A stretch of DNA of 64,000 bases from Pseudomonas sp. URMO17WK12:I2 (GCF_003253735.1 NZ_QKYW01000001.1:1137222-1201221); one strand, 5' to 3'; shown: positions 42,235 through 51,802, numbered from the stretch's first letter. Program-made: numbers and translations. Notes: generated from the sequence alone by a model not told the origin.

Positions 42235-43548
42235 TCAGCGCAGCTTCTCGAGCATCTGGTAGTACCACATGCCCGCCGCCAGCATCGGGTTGCCGAGCTG
42301 GTCGCCCAGCGGCACCTTGATGTGCTTGCAGGCGGCGAAGGTGTCGAACTGCTCCAGGTCGCCGGTGATCGCCTTGGCCATGATCTCGCCCATGATGTGG
42401 CTGGTGGCCACGCCGTGGCCGGAGTAACCCTGGCAATACCAGACGTTGCCCGACAGCTTGCCCAGCTGCGGGATGCGGTTCATCACGATGCCCATGGCGC
42501 AGCTCCACTGGAAGTCGATCGGCACGCCCTTGAGTTGTGGAAAGGTGCGCTCGATGCAGGGGCGCAGCTCGCCGGCGATATCCCGTGAATCACGCCCGGA
42601 GTAGTTGGCGCCGCCGCCGAACAGCAGGCGGCCATCGCCGGTGAGGCGGTAATAGTCGAGCACGAAGCGGCAGTCGTACACCGCCAGGTCCTGCGGGTTG
42701 ATCTCGCCGGCCAGCTCGCCCAGCGGCGCGGTGGTGACGATCCCGCCCATGGCCGGGAAGATCAGGCCCTTGAGCTGGCGACGCTCCAGCTTGTGGTACA
42801 CGTCGCCGGCCAGCAGCACCTGTTTGGCTTCGATGCGCCCGCCGGTGGTGACCACCGCCGGGCGTGGGCCGTGGACGATCTCCAGCACCTCGGAATGTTC
42901 GAAGATCAGCGCCCCCAGGTGCTCGGCCGCCCTGGCCTCGCCGAGGCACAGGTTGAGCGGGTGAAGGTGCATGTTGCGGGTGTTCTTCAGCGCCCCGCAG
43001 TACAGGTCGCTGCCCAGTTGCGCCCGCACGCCGGCGGCGTCGAGCAGCGTCACGTCATCACCCATGCCACGGCGCAGCGCTTCGTCGTAGGTCGCCTGGA
43101 GCTCGTACATATGGCTGGTTTTCATCGCCGTATGCAGGTGGCCGTGCTTGAGGTCGCAGGCGATGCCGTACCGGGCCACGCGGCGCTTGATGATTTCATG
43201 ACCTCTCCAGCGCAGGTGCCAGATGAAGTCGTCCACCTCCTCGCCCAGGGTGTTGCGCATCTGCTTGCGCATGGCCTCGTCGCCGGACAGGCTGCCGGTG
43301 ACCTGGCCACCGTTGCGCCCGCTGGCGCCCCAGCCGACCTTGTGGGTTTCCACCACGGCGACCTTGAGGCCGCGCTCGGCCAGCTCCACCGCGGTGGCGA
43401 TGCCGGTGAAGCCGCCGCCGATAATGGCCACGTCCACGCTCACGCTGCCCTGCAGCGTCGGGTAGTCGCTCTCGAAGTTGAGCGAGGCCGCGTAGTAGGA
43501 CGGCGCGCGCACGGCGGCGGGTTCGACGGGTTGATTGCTTGCGTTCAT
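42235..43548 (-). CDS. FAD-dependent glutamylpolyamine oxidase (PuuB/PauB-like)
   Basis: 437-residue FAD oxidoreductase of the DAO family. The dinucleotide motif IIGGGFTGIATAVELAERG (about 42-60) and the GWGASGRNGGQVTGSL motif (about 73-88) fit PuuB/PauB. These enzymes oxidise gamma-glutamylputrescine (or its polyamine analogues) to an aldehyde with release of hydrogen peroxide. It sits 130 bp downstream of the glutamylpolyamine synthetase-type gene, so the two form a pathway. ATG at 43548. Confidence 0.88.
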   Translation of the reverse strand: MNASNQPVEPAAVRAPSYYAASLNFESDYPTLQGSVSVDVAIIGGGFTGIATAVELAERGLKVAVVETHKVGWGASGRNGGQVTGSLSGDEAMRKQMRNTLGEEVDDFIWHLRWRGHEIIKRRVARYGIACDLKHGHLHTAMKTSHMYELQATYDEALRRGMGDDVTLLDAAGVRAQLGSDLYCGALKNTRNMHLHPLNLCLGEARAAEHLGALIFEHSEVLEIVHGPRPAVVTTGGRIEAKQVLLAGDVYHKLERRQLKGLIFPAMGGIVTTAPLGELAGEINPQDLAVYDCRFVLDYYRLTGDGRLLFGGGANYSGRDSRDIAGELRPCIERTFPQLKGVPIDFQWSCAMGIVMNRIPQLGKLSGNVWYCQGYSGHGVATSHIMGEIMAKAITGDLEQFDTFAACKHIKVPLGDQLGNPMLAAGMWYYQMLEKLR

Positions 43549-43586
43549 TGCATGTCCTTGGGGTGCGCTGGCATCGATAAATCAGC

Positions 43587-43612
43587 TATCGGGGCTAAAG
43601 CCGCTCCCACAG
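43587..43612. repeat. Half REP-like sequence
   Basis: TATCGGGGCTAAAGCCGCTC followed by CCACAG; its complement starts TGTGGGAGCGGCTTTAGCC, the usual Pseudomonas REP half element. It lies between the two polyamine genes. Single, unpaired copy. Confidence 0.5.
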
Positions 43613-43677
43613 AGCGCTTGTGTAGAAGGGGCCGGGCGGCGATCCGCTTCAACCCCGAGTATTGCAAAGAGGTGCCC

Positions 43678-45042
43678 TCAGGCGTTGCTCAGGTACCAGC
43701 GCCAGTCCTGCTCGCCGACCTCGCCCATGAACTGGCGGTGTTCAGCGTGCTTGATCGCCAGATACACCTTGAGAAACGCCTCGCCAAAGGCCTCGCGGGC
43801 CCACTCGGAATGCTCAAGTGCATGGATGGCTGCCGACCACTGGGTGGGCAGGTGCTCGGTGGCCTGGGCATAGCCGTTGCCCTCGACCGGCGCCCCGGGG
43901 TCCAGCGCCTCGCGGATGCCCCGGTGGATGCCGGCGAGCATCGCCGCCGCGGCGAGATAGGGGTTGGCATCGGCGCCGCAGATGCGGTGCTCGACGTGCC
44001 GGGTGTTGGCCGGGCCTCCGGGCACGCGCAGGCTGACGGTGCGGTTGTCCACGCCCCAGGTGGGCGCCAGCGGTGCATAGCTGTTGGCCTGAAAGCGCCG
44101 GTAGGAGTTGGCGTTGGGGCAGAACAGCAACAGCGAATCGAGCAGGCTGGCGAGCATGCCGCCGACTGCCTGGCGCAGCAATGGCGTGCCTGCAGGGTTC
44201 TCACTGGCGAACAGGTTGCTGCCCTGCCTATCGGCCAGGCTCACGTGCATATGCATGCCGGTGCCGGCCAGGTGATCGAAGGGCTTGGCCATGAAGCAGG
44301 CCTGCATGCCGTGGGCATGGGCCACGCCCTTGACCAGGCGCTTGTAGCGCACCGCCTGGTCCATGGCCGCCAGCGCAGGGCCGTGCTCCAGGGTGATTTC
44401 CACCTGGCCGGGGGCGTACTCGGAAATCGCCGTGCGCACCGGAATGCCCTGGGCCTTGCAGGCCGCGTAGAGATCCTTGAGGAACGGTTCGATCTGCTCC
44501 AGCTCGCGCAGACCATACACCTGGGTCTGCCGCGGGCGACCGCCATCGGCGTCCAGGGCCGGCTGCGGGCGCCCGTAGGCATCGCGTTTCCGGTCGAGCA
44601 GGTAGAACTCCAGCTCACAGGCCATCACCGGGTGATAGCCGTCCGCCTCGAGCTGCTCGATCACCCGCACCAGCAACTGGCGCGGATCGGCCGGGGTGGC
44701 CGGCAGGCCTTCGGTGGGGTGCATCGACACCTGCACGGCTGCGGTGGGAATCTGTCGCCAGGGCAAACGCACCAGACTGCCGGGCAGCGGGTAGGCGCGG
44801 CAGTCGATGTCGCCAACCTCCCAGACCAGGCCGGTGTCCTCGACATCCTCGCCCTGAATGGACAGGCCGAGCAGGGTGCTCGGCAGCGGCCGCCCGCTCT
44901 GGTACAGCGCCAGCAGCTCCTCACGGTGCAGCAGCTTGCCGCGCGGCACGCCGTTGGCGTCGAGGATGAACAACTCGATCAGTTCGATATCGGGGTGGCG
45001 CGCGAGGAAATCCTCGGCGTCCTGCAGGGGTGCGAATGGCAT
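43678..45042 (-). CDS. Glutamine synthetase family protein (glutamylpolyamine synthetase, PuuA/PauA-like)
   Basis: 454-residue enzyme of the GS catalytic fold that ligates glutamate to a polyamine using ATP. N-terminal beta-grasp (1-105) contains LDANGVPRGKLL. The catalytic domain shows FYLLDRKRDAYG, GQVEITLEHGPALAAMD, KPFDHLAGTGMHMHVSL (metal/ATP site) and RVPGGPANTRHVEHR with the ATP-binding Arg. Compared with true GlnA it lacks the Tyr-adenylylation loop. The context with a PuuB-type oxidase and gabD/gabT supports polyamine use, not nitrogen assimilation. Confidence 0.88.
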   Translation of the reverse strand: MPFAPLQDAEDFLARHPDIELIELFILDANGVPRGKLLHREELLALYQSGRPLPSTLLGLSIQGEDVEDTGLVWEVGDIDCRAYPLPGSLVRLPWRQIPTAAVQVSMHPTEGLPATPADPRQLLVRVIEQLEADGYHPVMACELEFYLLDRKRDAYGRPQPALDADGGRPRQTQVYGLRELEQIEPFLKDLYAACKAQGIPVRTAISEYAPGQVEITLEHGPALAAMDQAVRYKRLVKGVAHAHGMQACFMAKPFDHLAGTGMHMHVSLADRQGSNLFASENPAGTPLLRQAVGGMLASLLDSLLLFCPNANSYRRFQANSYAPLAPTWGVDNRTVSLRVPGGPANTRHVEHRICGADANPYLAAAAMLAGIHRGIREALDPGAPVEGNGYAQATEHLPTQWSAAIHALEHSEWAREAFGEAFLKVYLAIKHAEHRQFMGEVGEQDWRWYLSNA

Positions 45043-45367
45043 GGTGTCGGCTTCTCACAAGGCCACGGGCGGCCGTTGAGGCGACCCGGATTGGCTAGAC
45101 GGCTGCAGGGCAGCCACGTGCATCAACAGGTGAGGAGTGCATCCGGCGGGCGGGCGTGGCGGCAATGCCAGAGCGCCCAGAAGGCAAGGATCTGCGGCAG
45201 CGCCGTGGGTTCGGGCGCCCGCCCCCGCGAGCGCAGGGCCGGCAGGGCAAGAGCGTGGGCGAGGCTGCAGAGCGCAATAGACATGCCAGCGAGGCTCGCA
45301 CGCCGCGACAGTCAGGTTAAATCGTTATTGGCGCATCTTCAGATAGCCCGCGGCTAAACAATAGTGA

Positions 45368-46933
45368 TCACGGCTCCGGCTTGTAACCCAGCCGCAGGCC
45401 ACCCCAATGCTTGCCCTGCACGTGGATCGGCACCGACAGGTCGTGCATCAGCTCGCCGGTATCGCGCATGTAGGTCTGCAGCAACACGCGCTGCTTGTGG
45501 CTGCCGCAACGGATGCCGGTGCGGTCGTTGAACATCCGCTTGCTGCGGCTCTTCACGGTGTCCACGGCGCGGTCACCGGTGGGCGGATGGTTGAACGCCT
45601 GGTTATGGGTCGGCACGTAGCCTTCCGGCGTGGTGGCGATGGCGAACACCAGGCCTTCGTGGCGCTTGAGCAGCGGCTCCTGGATGGCCGGCAGCACGCC
45701 ATCGGCGTAGCTGTCGAAGCGCGTGCGGAACTTGGCCGGGAAGCTGTTCGGGATTGGCTGGTACTGGCGGTCGAACAGGTCCGCCAGGCTGATGCGCCCG
45801 GCCTGGATGTCGGCCTCGAATTGCGCGGCAATCGCCGCTGCGCCTTCCAGCGCGAGGTCGTAGATGCGCTGGTGATAGTCGTCGAGGCCGACGCTGGCCA
45901 GCTGCTCGCTGACGCTCTCCGCCTGGCCAACCAGTTGCTCGGCGGCCTTGCCCAGCTGGCGGGTCTGGTCTTCGCTGCTGCGCACGTCGCCACGCAGTTG
46001 CTCGACGGCCACCAGCAATTCGGCCAGGTGTTCGTGGTTGCTCGCCGTACCGGCGCTGATCTGCTCCACCTGAGCATCCACGTCGGCGGCCAGGTCGGCG
46101 ATGCCACGCAGTTGCTCGCCGGTGAACTCGATCTGCCGGGCGGCCGCCTCCAGCTCCTCGGCCTGGCGCTGGATATGGCTGACCACCGCGGCGCTCTGCT
46201 GGCGAATATCGGCAACCATCTGCCCCACCTCGCCGGTGGCGCTGGCGGTTCGTCCGGCCAGGCTGCGCACCTCGTCGGCAACCACCGCGAAGCCACGCCC
46301 CTGCTCGCCGGCGCGAGCGGCCTCGATGGCGGCATTGAGCGCCAGCAGGTTGGTCTGGCTGGCGATGGACTGGATCACCTGGGTGACCTGCTCGATCTGC
46401 TCGGTCCGCGCGCCGAGGCCATCGATCAACTCGCGGCTGGCAGCAGCCTGGGCACTGAGCTGCTGCATGCGGCCGATGGCCTGCTGCAACTCGCTCTGGC
46501 CGCTGGCGCTGCTGGCGCGCACGGTCTGTGCGGCACCGAGGGTCTGCCCGGCGCGCTCGGCGTTGCTCTGCTCGGTGCGGGTCACGGCGTGGGCGCCTTC
46601 GCTGATCTGCTCGACCGCCGCCAGCTGCGACTGCAACCTGCCGGCCAGCTGCTGCACGGTGAAGGCCACCTGGGCGGCGGACAATGCGTTATGGCAGGTG
46701 TGCTGCGACAGACTCTGGCTCAGCTCGTCCAGCGAAGCCGCGGGGGCAGCCGCAGACGCTACCGCCGCCGGGCGGCGCCACGGGCCGAGCCACGGCCACA
46801 GCGACAATCCAAGCAAGGCGATGACGAAGGCATAGCCAGGCAGCTGCACCTGCTGCCAGACCACCAGCAGCGCGAGCAGGCCGAGCACATGCAAGGCCAA
46901 AGCGAATCGATCACGAGTAAACCCTGCATCCAT
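45368..46933 (-). CDS. Methyl-accepting chemotaxis protein with C-terminal sensor-like domain
   Basis: 521 residues with an unusual order. Two closely spaced N-terminal transmembrane segments (about 11-30 and 33-49) leave almost no periplasmic loop. The cytoplasmic signalling domain follows; its hairpin [24 protein letters not shown]... is at about 188-225 and is canonical for CheW/CheA contact. A C-terminal extension (about 355-521), starting [12 protein letters not shown], resembles a Cache/PAS-type sensor fold by composition and ends [15 protein letters not shown]. It may sense an intracellular or membrane-near signal. Placed between polyamine and oxidoreductase genes. Confidence 0.88.
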   Translation of the reverse strand: MDAGFTRDRFALALHVLGLLALLVVWQQVQLPGYAFVIALLGLSLWPWLGPWRRPAAVASAAAPAASLDELSQSLSQHTCHNALSAAQVAFTVQQLAGRLQSQLAAVEQISEGAHAVTRTEQSNAERAGQTLGAAQTVRASSASGQSELQQAIGRMQQLSAQAAASRELIDGLGARTEQIEQVTQVIQSIASQTNLLALNAAIEAARAGEQGRGFAVVADEVRSLAGRTASATGEVGQMVADIRQQSAAVVSHIQRQAEELEAAARQIEFTGEQLRGIADLAADVDAQVEQISAGTASNHEHLAELLVAVEQLRGDVRSSEDQTRQLGKAAEQLVGQAESVSEQLASVGLDDYHQRIYDLALEGAAAIAAQFEADIQAGRISLADLFDRQYQPIPNSFPAKFRTRFDSYADGVLPAIQEPLLKRHEGLVFAIATTPEGYVPTHNQAFNHPPTGDRAVDTVKSRSKRMFNDRTGIRCGSHKQRVLLQTYMRDTGELMHDLSVPIHVQGKHWGGLRLGYKPEP

Positions 46934-47291
46934 GGCGCACCTCGTTGTTCTTATGGTGTGGCGATGGCAGCCATCTGGCTGCTCGGCAGAGTGCCGCGCC
47001 TATCTCCAGGGTCTGTTCCCGTTTCACGCACGGCCGCGCCGAAGCCCTTCGGGTTGCGCAGGAAATCTCGCCATGCGTCGTTGGAGGACTTGGCAAGGGA
47101 ACACCATTACCTGCGTCCTCCGCCTAGCCTGGCGACATTTCTCGCGGCAACGCGGCTCGCGCTGAAACGGGAACAGACCCTAGTTCATCGACCGTGCGGG
47201 CAAAATCTATAGCCGCAAGGCCAAGCGGATCAGTTGACCACTCGCATGCGTGTCAGGCTATGGCACTTTGGTCGCAGAGGGCAAACGCCGA
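46934..47291. other. 358-bp intergenic region with a palindromic repeat
   Basis: No protein-coding gene is supported here. The region is occupied mainly by the inverted repeat element at 47008-47181 plus about 70 bp on the left and 110 bp on the right, which must hold the promoter of the chemoreceptor (minus strand). The short open frames in it follow the repeat and are not convincing genes. Confidence 0.7.
47008..47181. repeat. 174-bp palindromic MITE-like element with 19-bp terminal inverted repeats
   Basis: The ends AGGGTCTGTTCCCGTTTCA (47008-47026) and its exact complement (47163-47181) are perfect 19-bp inverted repeats. Inside, further inverted similarity continues (GAAATCTCGCC against GAAATGTCGCC; GGAGGAC on both arms), so the whole unit folds back on itself. 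No transposase. I recall similar end sequences in other Pseudomonas intergenic regions. No obvious target duplication was found. Confidence 0.8.
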
Positions 47292-48368
47292 TCAGCGTTC
47301 GAGGCGATGGCGCTTGACGAAGGCGCGGTCGAAGTAGTCCTTGCAGCGCCCGTAGAGCTGCCCACCGGCGCTCCACTGGTGCCAACCCAGCAGCGCACCG
47401 CCATCGCCGCTGGCCAGCAGCAGCGGGCGCTGGCCGTGCGTCTTGTAGTCACGCAGCGCGCCGCCGCGCAGGGCCGCAGACAGGTTGGCAGCGAGCACCG
47501 GCACCTGGCGCATCGAATACAGGCCGCTCTTGCGCACTCCGGGCAGGCTGGCGCAATCGCCGACGGCGAATACCTGCGGGTGGGAATGGCTTTGCAGCGT
47601 GGGGGCGGTGTGCACGAAGCCATCGCCATCGCAGCTCAGGCCGCTGGCGGCGATCCACGGCAGCGCCTGGGCACCGCTGGCCAGCAGCAGGCGGTTACCG
47701 CGCCATACGGATGCCTCGCCGCTGATCAGGCAGTTGCCGTCGATACGGCTGATCGGACAGTGCTCGCGCACCTGCACGCGGCGCATGCGCAAGTGGCCCC
47801 AGGCGCGCATGCGCAAACCGGCGCAGTGGCCGGCCAGCAGCGGCTCACCACAGAACAGCGCCAGCTGCGGCACCTGGTCGGCGAGCGCCAGGGCCATCTC
47901 CACCCCCGCCACGCCGCCGCCGAGAATCGCCAGCGGCTGCGGGTCACGCTGCCAGGCCTGCCAGCCGCTGATGAACTGATCTACCGGCTTCACCGCCAGC
48001 ACGTCCATCCCCTCACCCTCGCGGGGCGGGCAGGCAACCTGGTCGCCGACGTTGAGCGACAGCCAGTTGCCCTGCAGCACGCGGCCATCGGCCAACGTCA
48101 GTTGGCGGGTGGCGGCGTCCAGCGCAGCAACGGGGGCGACGATCAGCTCGACCTGCGCCGCCTGGCACAGTGCGCTCAGGCCGATCTGGCAATCCTGGGG
48201 CGAATAACGACCACCGACCAGTCCGGGCAGCATGCCAGCGTGCCAGGTGTGCTCGGCACCCGCCACCAGGGCAATACGACCCGCCGGCCGCTCGATCAGC
48301 GCCCAGCGCCGCAGAACCCCGAGATGGGCCGGGCCTGCGCCTACCAGCAACAGATCGTGGTCAATCAT
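47292..48368 (-). CDS. FAD/NAD(P)-dependent oxidoreductase (NADH dehydrogenase-like)
   Basis: 358-residue two-dinucleotide-binding flavoprotein. FAD motif VGAGPAHLGVLRRWA at residues 9-23 and NAD(P)H motif ILGGGVAGVEMALALADQ (about 148-165). The third motif FAVGDCAS (about 270-277) binds FAD. It lacks a CxxC redox pair, so it is like NDH-2 or the SelD-linked oxidoreductases rather than a disulfide reductase. Electron acceptor unknown. The start at 48368 is the first ATG of the frame. Upstream lies a 284-bp gap with the gabT terminator. Confidence 0.85.
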   Translation of the reverse strand: MIDHDLLLVGAGPAHLGVLRRWALIERPAGRIALVAGAEHTWHAGMLPGLVGGRYSPQDCQIGLSALCQAAQVELIVAPVAALDAATRQLTLADGRVLQGNWLSLNVGDQVACPPREGEGMDVLAVKPVDQFISGWQAWQRDPQPLAILGGGVAGVEMALALADQVPQLALFCGEPLLAGHCAGLRMRAWGHLRMRRVQVREHCPISRIDGNCLISGEASVWRGNRLLLASGAQALPWIAASGLSCDGDGFVHTAPTLQSHSHPQVFAVGDCASLPGVRKSGLYSMRQVPVLAANLSAALRGGALRDYKTHGQRPLLLASGDGGALLGWHQWSAGGQLYGRCKDYFDRAFVKRHRLER

Positions 48369-48609
48369 CTACACCGATATCCTTGAGAACCTGGGAGCGA
48401 CGTGCCGCCCCTGTGGGCGAGCACCGCGAGCTTTGACCGAAATAGGCGCGCAATGATCCCGCCGCCGACAGGGTTGTCGGAGCATGGCGGCAGCCGGCCG
48501 TTTCGAGCAAGTGAAGAGACGCTTGCGGCGGGTTTTCGACACATTTTTCCTGCGGTTATTCCCCAGCGCTGCAACCCCCGGACTCTGTACGGCGGTTTAA
48601 AACGCAGGC

Positions 48610-48634
48610 AAAAAAAGACCCGCCGAAGCGGGTC
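48610..48634 (-). terminator. Intrinsic terminator downstream of gabT
   Basis: On the minus strand GACCCGC, tetraloop TTCG, GCGGGTC, then seven T. It lies 19 bp after the gabT stop and is a textbook Rho-independent terminator with a stable UUCG loop. Confidence 0.93.
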
Positions 48635-48652
48635 CTTTCCAACGACCATGGC

Positions 48653-49933
48653 TTACGCCAGTTCGTCGAAGCACTCGGCCACGATGGCGATGCCTTTTTC
48701 CAGTTGGGCGTCCGGGATGGTAACCGGCATCAGGAAGCGCACCACGTTGTAGTAGGTGCCGCACGACAGCAGGATCAGGCCCTTCTCGCGCGCCTTGGCG
48801 ACGATCTTGCCAGTCAGCTCGGCAGCCGGTTTGCTGTAGTCGCCACCCTCGAACAGTTCGATGGCGATCATCGAACCCAGGCCACGTACGTCACCGATCA
48901 CCTTGTGCTTGGCAGCGATGTCACGCAGGCCGGCTTTCAGCTTCTCGCCAACGGCATTGGAGCGATCCAGCAGCTTCTCCTCGTCGAACACCTTGAGCAC
49001 GGCCAGGGCCGCGGCGCAGGCGATCGGGCTGCCGGCATAGGTGCCGCCCAGGCCACCGGGGGCGATCTTGTCCATGATCTCGGCCTTGCCGCTGACGCCG
49101 GAGATCGGGAAGCCGCCGCCGACGGACTTGGCGAAGGTGGTCAGGTCCGGCACCACGCCCAGTTGCTCGGTGGCGAAGAAGGTGCCGGTACGGCCAGCGC
49201 CGGTCTGCACTTCGTCGGCGATCAGCAGGATGCCGTGCTGGTCGCACAGGGCGCGCAGGCGCTGCATGAAGGCTGGCGAGTTGACGTAGAAACCGCCTTC
49301 GCCCTGCACCGGCTCGATGATGATCGCGGCGATGTCCTGAGGCTGGGCATCGTTCTTGAAGATGCGCTCGATGCTGGCAATGGATTCGTCTTCGCTGACG
49401 CCATGCAGCTCGCACGGCGCGATGGCGCGGTACACACCGGCAGGCATCAGGCCCATGCCGGCGGAGTATGGCGCGACCTTGCCGGTCAGCGACAGGGTCA
49501 TCATGGTGCGGCCGTGGTAGGCGCCGGTAAAGGCGATCACCCCAGCACGGCCGGTAGCGGCACGGGCGATCTTCACGGCGTTCTCGACGGCTTCGGAGCC
49601 CGAGGTGACCAGCAGGGTCTTCTTGGCGAAGTCGCCCGGTACGCGCTTGGCGATTTCTTCGCACAGCTCGATGTAGGGCTCGTAGGCCAGCACCTGGAAG
49701 CAGGTGTGGGTCAGCTTGGTCAGCTGCTCCTGAACGGCGGCAACCACTTTCGGGTGCAGGTGGCCGGTGTTCAGTACGGCGATGCCCCCGGCGAAGTCGA
49801 TGTACTCACGGCCTTCGACGTCCCATACGGTGGCGTTCTCGGCACGCTCGGCGACGATCGGGTGGATCTGGCCGACGCCACGCGGTACGGCGGCCTGGCG
49901 GCGTTGCAGCAGGGATTCGTTGGTCTTGCTCAT
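48653..49933 (-). CDS. gabT: 4-aminobutyrate-2-oxoglutarate aminotransferase GabT
   Basis: 426-residue class III PLP aminotransferase that converts GABA to succinate semialdehyde. The PLP-binding Lys269 is in LTTFAKSVGGG; Asp240 in IADEVQTGAGRTG contacts the PLP nitrogen; the phosphate site SGSEAVENAVKIARAATGR spans 111-129. The ATG at 49933 is chosen because SLLQRRQ... starts the family; the frame begins five residues earlier. 257 bp downstream of gabD on the same strand, with which it forms the GABA pathway. Confidence 0.96.
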   Translation of the reverse strand: MSKTNESLLQRRQAAVPRGVGQIHPIVAERAENATVWDVEGREYIDFAGGIAVLNTGHLHPKVVAAVQEQLTKLTHTCFQVLAYEPYIELCEEIAKRVPGDFAKKTLLVTSGSEAVENAVKIARAATGRAGVIAFTGAYHGRTMMTLSLTGKVAPYSAGMGLMPAGVYRAIAPCELHGVSEDESIASIERIFKNDAQPQDIAAIIIEPVQGEGGFYVNSPAFMQRLRALCDQHGILLIADEVQTGAGRTGTFFATEQLGVVPDLTTFAKSVGGGFPISGVSGKAEIMDKIAPGGLGGTYAGSPIACAAALAVLKVFDEEKLLDRSNAVGEKLKAGLRDIAAKHKVIGDVRGLGSMIAIELFEGGDYSKPAAELTGKIVAKAREKGLILLSCGTYYNVVRFLMPVTIPDAQLEKGIAIVAECFDELA

Positions 49934-50097
49934 GGCTTCCTCATTCACCGCTCATCGTCGGTGTGGTTCAAGGATGAAATGACCGGGTCAGCGCCGTCGC
50001 AGCATACGATGATCGACTGCAACACTCGCCCCGATCACAGGGACTATTTTTGCTTTCACGCACTATCGGAGCGTAGCGAGCAAAGGTCAGGCAAGGC

Positions 50098-50157
50098 GGC
50101 GGGGTCGGGAAAAAGCGGAGTTGGCTGTTGCCAATGAGCATTTTTCCCGGCCCCGCC
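50098..50157. repeat. Nested inverted repeat between gabD and gabT
   Basis: Arms GGCGGGGTCGGGAAAAAGC (50098-50116) and its near-complement (50138-50157) differ by one T/C change and one bulge. The loop itself contains a second perfect stem, TTGGC-TGTT-GCCAA (50121-50134). This may form a cruciform or a strong RNA structure between the two genes. From memory, similar sequences recur in Pseudomonas intergenic regions. Confidence 0.65.
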
Positions 50158-50190
50158 AACGCAGCATCACCGAAGCGCAGTAGCGACTGC

Positions 50191-51639
50191 CTAGATGCTC
50201 AGGCAGAGGTACTTGATTTCAAGGTAGTCCTCGATGCCGTACTTGGAGCCTTCACGGCCCAGGCCGGAGGCCTTGATGCCGCCGAACGGCGCCACTTCGT
50301 TGGAGATCAGACCGGTGTTGATGCCGACCATACCGTATTCCAGGGCCTCGGCCACGCGGAACACGCGGGAGAGGTCACGCGCATAGAAGTAGGAAGCCAG
50401 ACCGAACTCGGTGTCGTTGGCCATGGCGATCACTTCGGCTTCGTCCTTGAAACGGAACAGCGGCGCCAGCGGGCCGAAGGTTTCGTCCTTGGAGACCAGC
50501 GCATCCTTCGGCACGTCGGCCAGGATGGTCGGCTCGAAGAAGGTACCGCCCAGGGCATGGGCCTTGCCGCCGGAGAGAATCTTGGCGCCTTTGGAAACGG
50601 CGTCCTCGATGTGCTCCTTGACCTTGGCCACGGCTTTCTCGTCGATCAGCGGGCCGGTGGTGGTGCCCTCTTCCAGACCGTTGCCGATCTTCAGCTTCTC
50701 GACCGCGACCTTGAGCTTCTCGGCGAACGCATCGTAGACGCCGTCCTGCACGTAGATGCGGTTGGCGCACACGCAGGTCTGACCGTTGTTGCGGTACTTG
50801 GAGATGATCGCGCCTTCGATGGCCTTGTCCAGGTCGGCATCGTCGAACACGATGAAGGGCGCGTTGCCACCCAGCTCCAGGGACACCTTCTTGATGTCCT
50901 GGGCGCATTCGGCCATCAGCTGGCGGCCGATCTCGGTGGAGCCGGTGAACGACAGCTTGCGCACGATCGGGTTGCCGGTCAGCTCGCTGCCGATATCGCC
51001 GGCGCTGCCGGTCACCACGCTGAACACGCCAGCCGGAATGCCGGCACGGGTGGCCAGCTCGGCCAGGGCCAGGGCGGAGTATGGGGTCTGCGAAGCCGGC
51101 TTGAGCACCATGGTGCACCCAGCAGCCAGCGCCGGGCCGGCCTTGCGGGTGATCATCGCCGCCGGGAAGTTCCACGGGGTGATGGCGGCGGTCACGCCGA
51201 TCGGCTGCTTGATGACGATCAGGCGCTTGTCGGCCTGGTGACCCGGAATGGTATCGCCATAGACGCGCTTGGCTTCTTCGGCGAACCACTCGATGAACGA
51301 GGCTGCATAGGCGATCTCGCCCTTGGCTTCGGCCAGCGGCTTGCCCTGCTCGATGGTCATCAGGCGCGCCAGGTCCTCCTGGTTCTCGAGCATCAGCTCG
51401 TACCAGCGACGCAGCTTGGCGGAACGTTCCTTGGCGGTCAGTGCACGCCAGGCCGGCAGCGCCTTGTCGGCGGCTTCGATGGCACGACGGGTTTCGGCGG
51501 CGCCCATCTTCGGCACTGTGCCGATCACGTCGCCGGTGGCCGGGTTGGTCACCTTGATGGTCTGGCCGCTGTCGGCATCAGCCCAGGCGCCGTTGACGAA
51601 AGCTTGCTGGCGGAACAGTTGCGCGTCTTTCAGTTGCAT
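50191..51639 (-). CDS. gabD: Succinate-semialdehyde dehydrogenase GabD (NADP type)
   Basis: 482-residue aldehyde dehydrogenase that oxidises succinate semialdehyde to succinate, the second GABA step. Catalytic Cys289 in GQTCVCANR and general base Glu255 in LELGGNAPF are present, with the coenzyme motif FTGSTEIGRQL (231-241) and the PWNFPAAMITRKAGPAL block. A second Cys at 291 is typical of the redox-regulated GabD group. The start follows GGAG. Upstream lies a palindrome that may bind a regulator. Confidence 0.96.
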   Translation of the reverse strand: MQLKDAQLFRQQAFVNGAWADADSGQTIKVTNPATGDVIGTVPKMGAAETRRAIEAADKALPAWRALTAKERSAKLRRWYELMLENQEDLARLMTIEQGKPLAEAKGEIAYAASFIEWFAEEAKRVYGDTIPGHQADKRLIVIKQPIGVTAAITPWNFPAAMITRKAGPALAAGCTMVLKPASQTPYSALALAELATRAGIPAGVFSVVTGSAGDIGSELTGNPIVRKLSFTGSTEIGRQLMAECAQDIKKVSLELGGNAPFIVFDDADLDKAIEGAIISKYRNNGQTCVCANRIYVQDGVYDAFAEKLKVAVEKLKIGNGLEEGTTTGPLIDEKAVAKVKEHIEDAVSKGAKILSGGKAHALGGTFFEPTILADVPKDALVSKDETFGPLAPLFRFKDEAEVIAMANDTEFGLASYFYARDLSRVFRVAEALEYGMVGINTGLISNEVAPFGGIKASGLGREGSKYGIEDYLEIKYLCLSI

Positions 51640-51786
51640 GGCGATCTCCTCTATCCTGGCGCCAAGGCACCAGGAGATGACGAAAGAAGCTGGGCAAGCC
51701 CAGTCGTGGGTTGATGCGACAGGCTAGCAGCTGCCTGTAAGTTCGAAGCGAATGCGTCGCCGCAGCTCAGCTTGGGCGATACCGTC

Positions 51787-51802
51787 GTTTGAAATATCAA
51801 AC
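51787..51802. promoter_or_regulatory. Palindrome upstream of gabD
   Basis: GTTTGAAATATCAAAC consists of perfect 6-bp arms with a 4-bp AATA spacer, about 150 bp upstream of gabD on the minus strand. Symmetric and AT-rich in a GC-rich region, thus a plausible dimeric regulator site. Regulator unknown. Confidence 0.4.

Noticed and set aside
45121..45285. Possible small protein of about 54 residues on the minus strand upstream of the glutamine synthetase-type gene
   Set aside because: Hydrophobic but with no ribosome site and no conservation evidence; likely chance in GC-rich sequence.
42793..45357. 854-residue open frame on the plus strand
   Set aside because: Covers two recognised minus-strand enzymes in the opposite direction; high-GC artefact.
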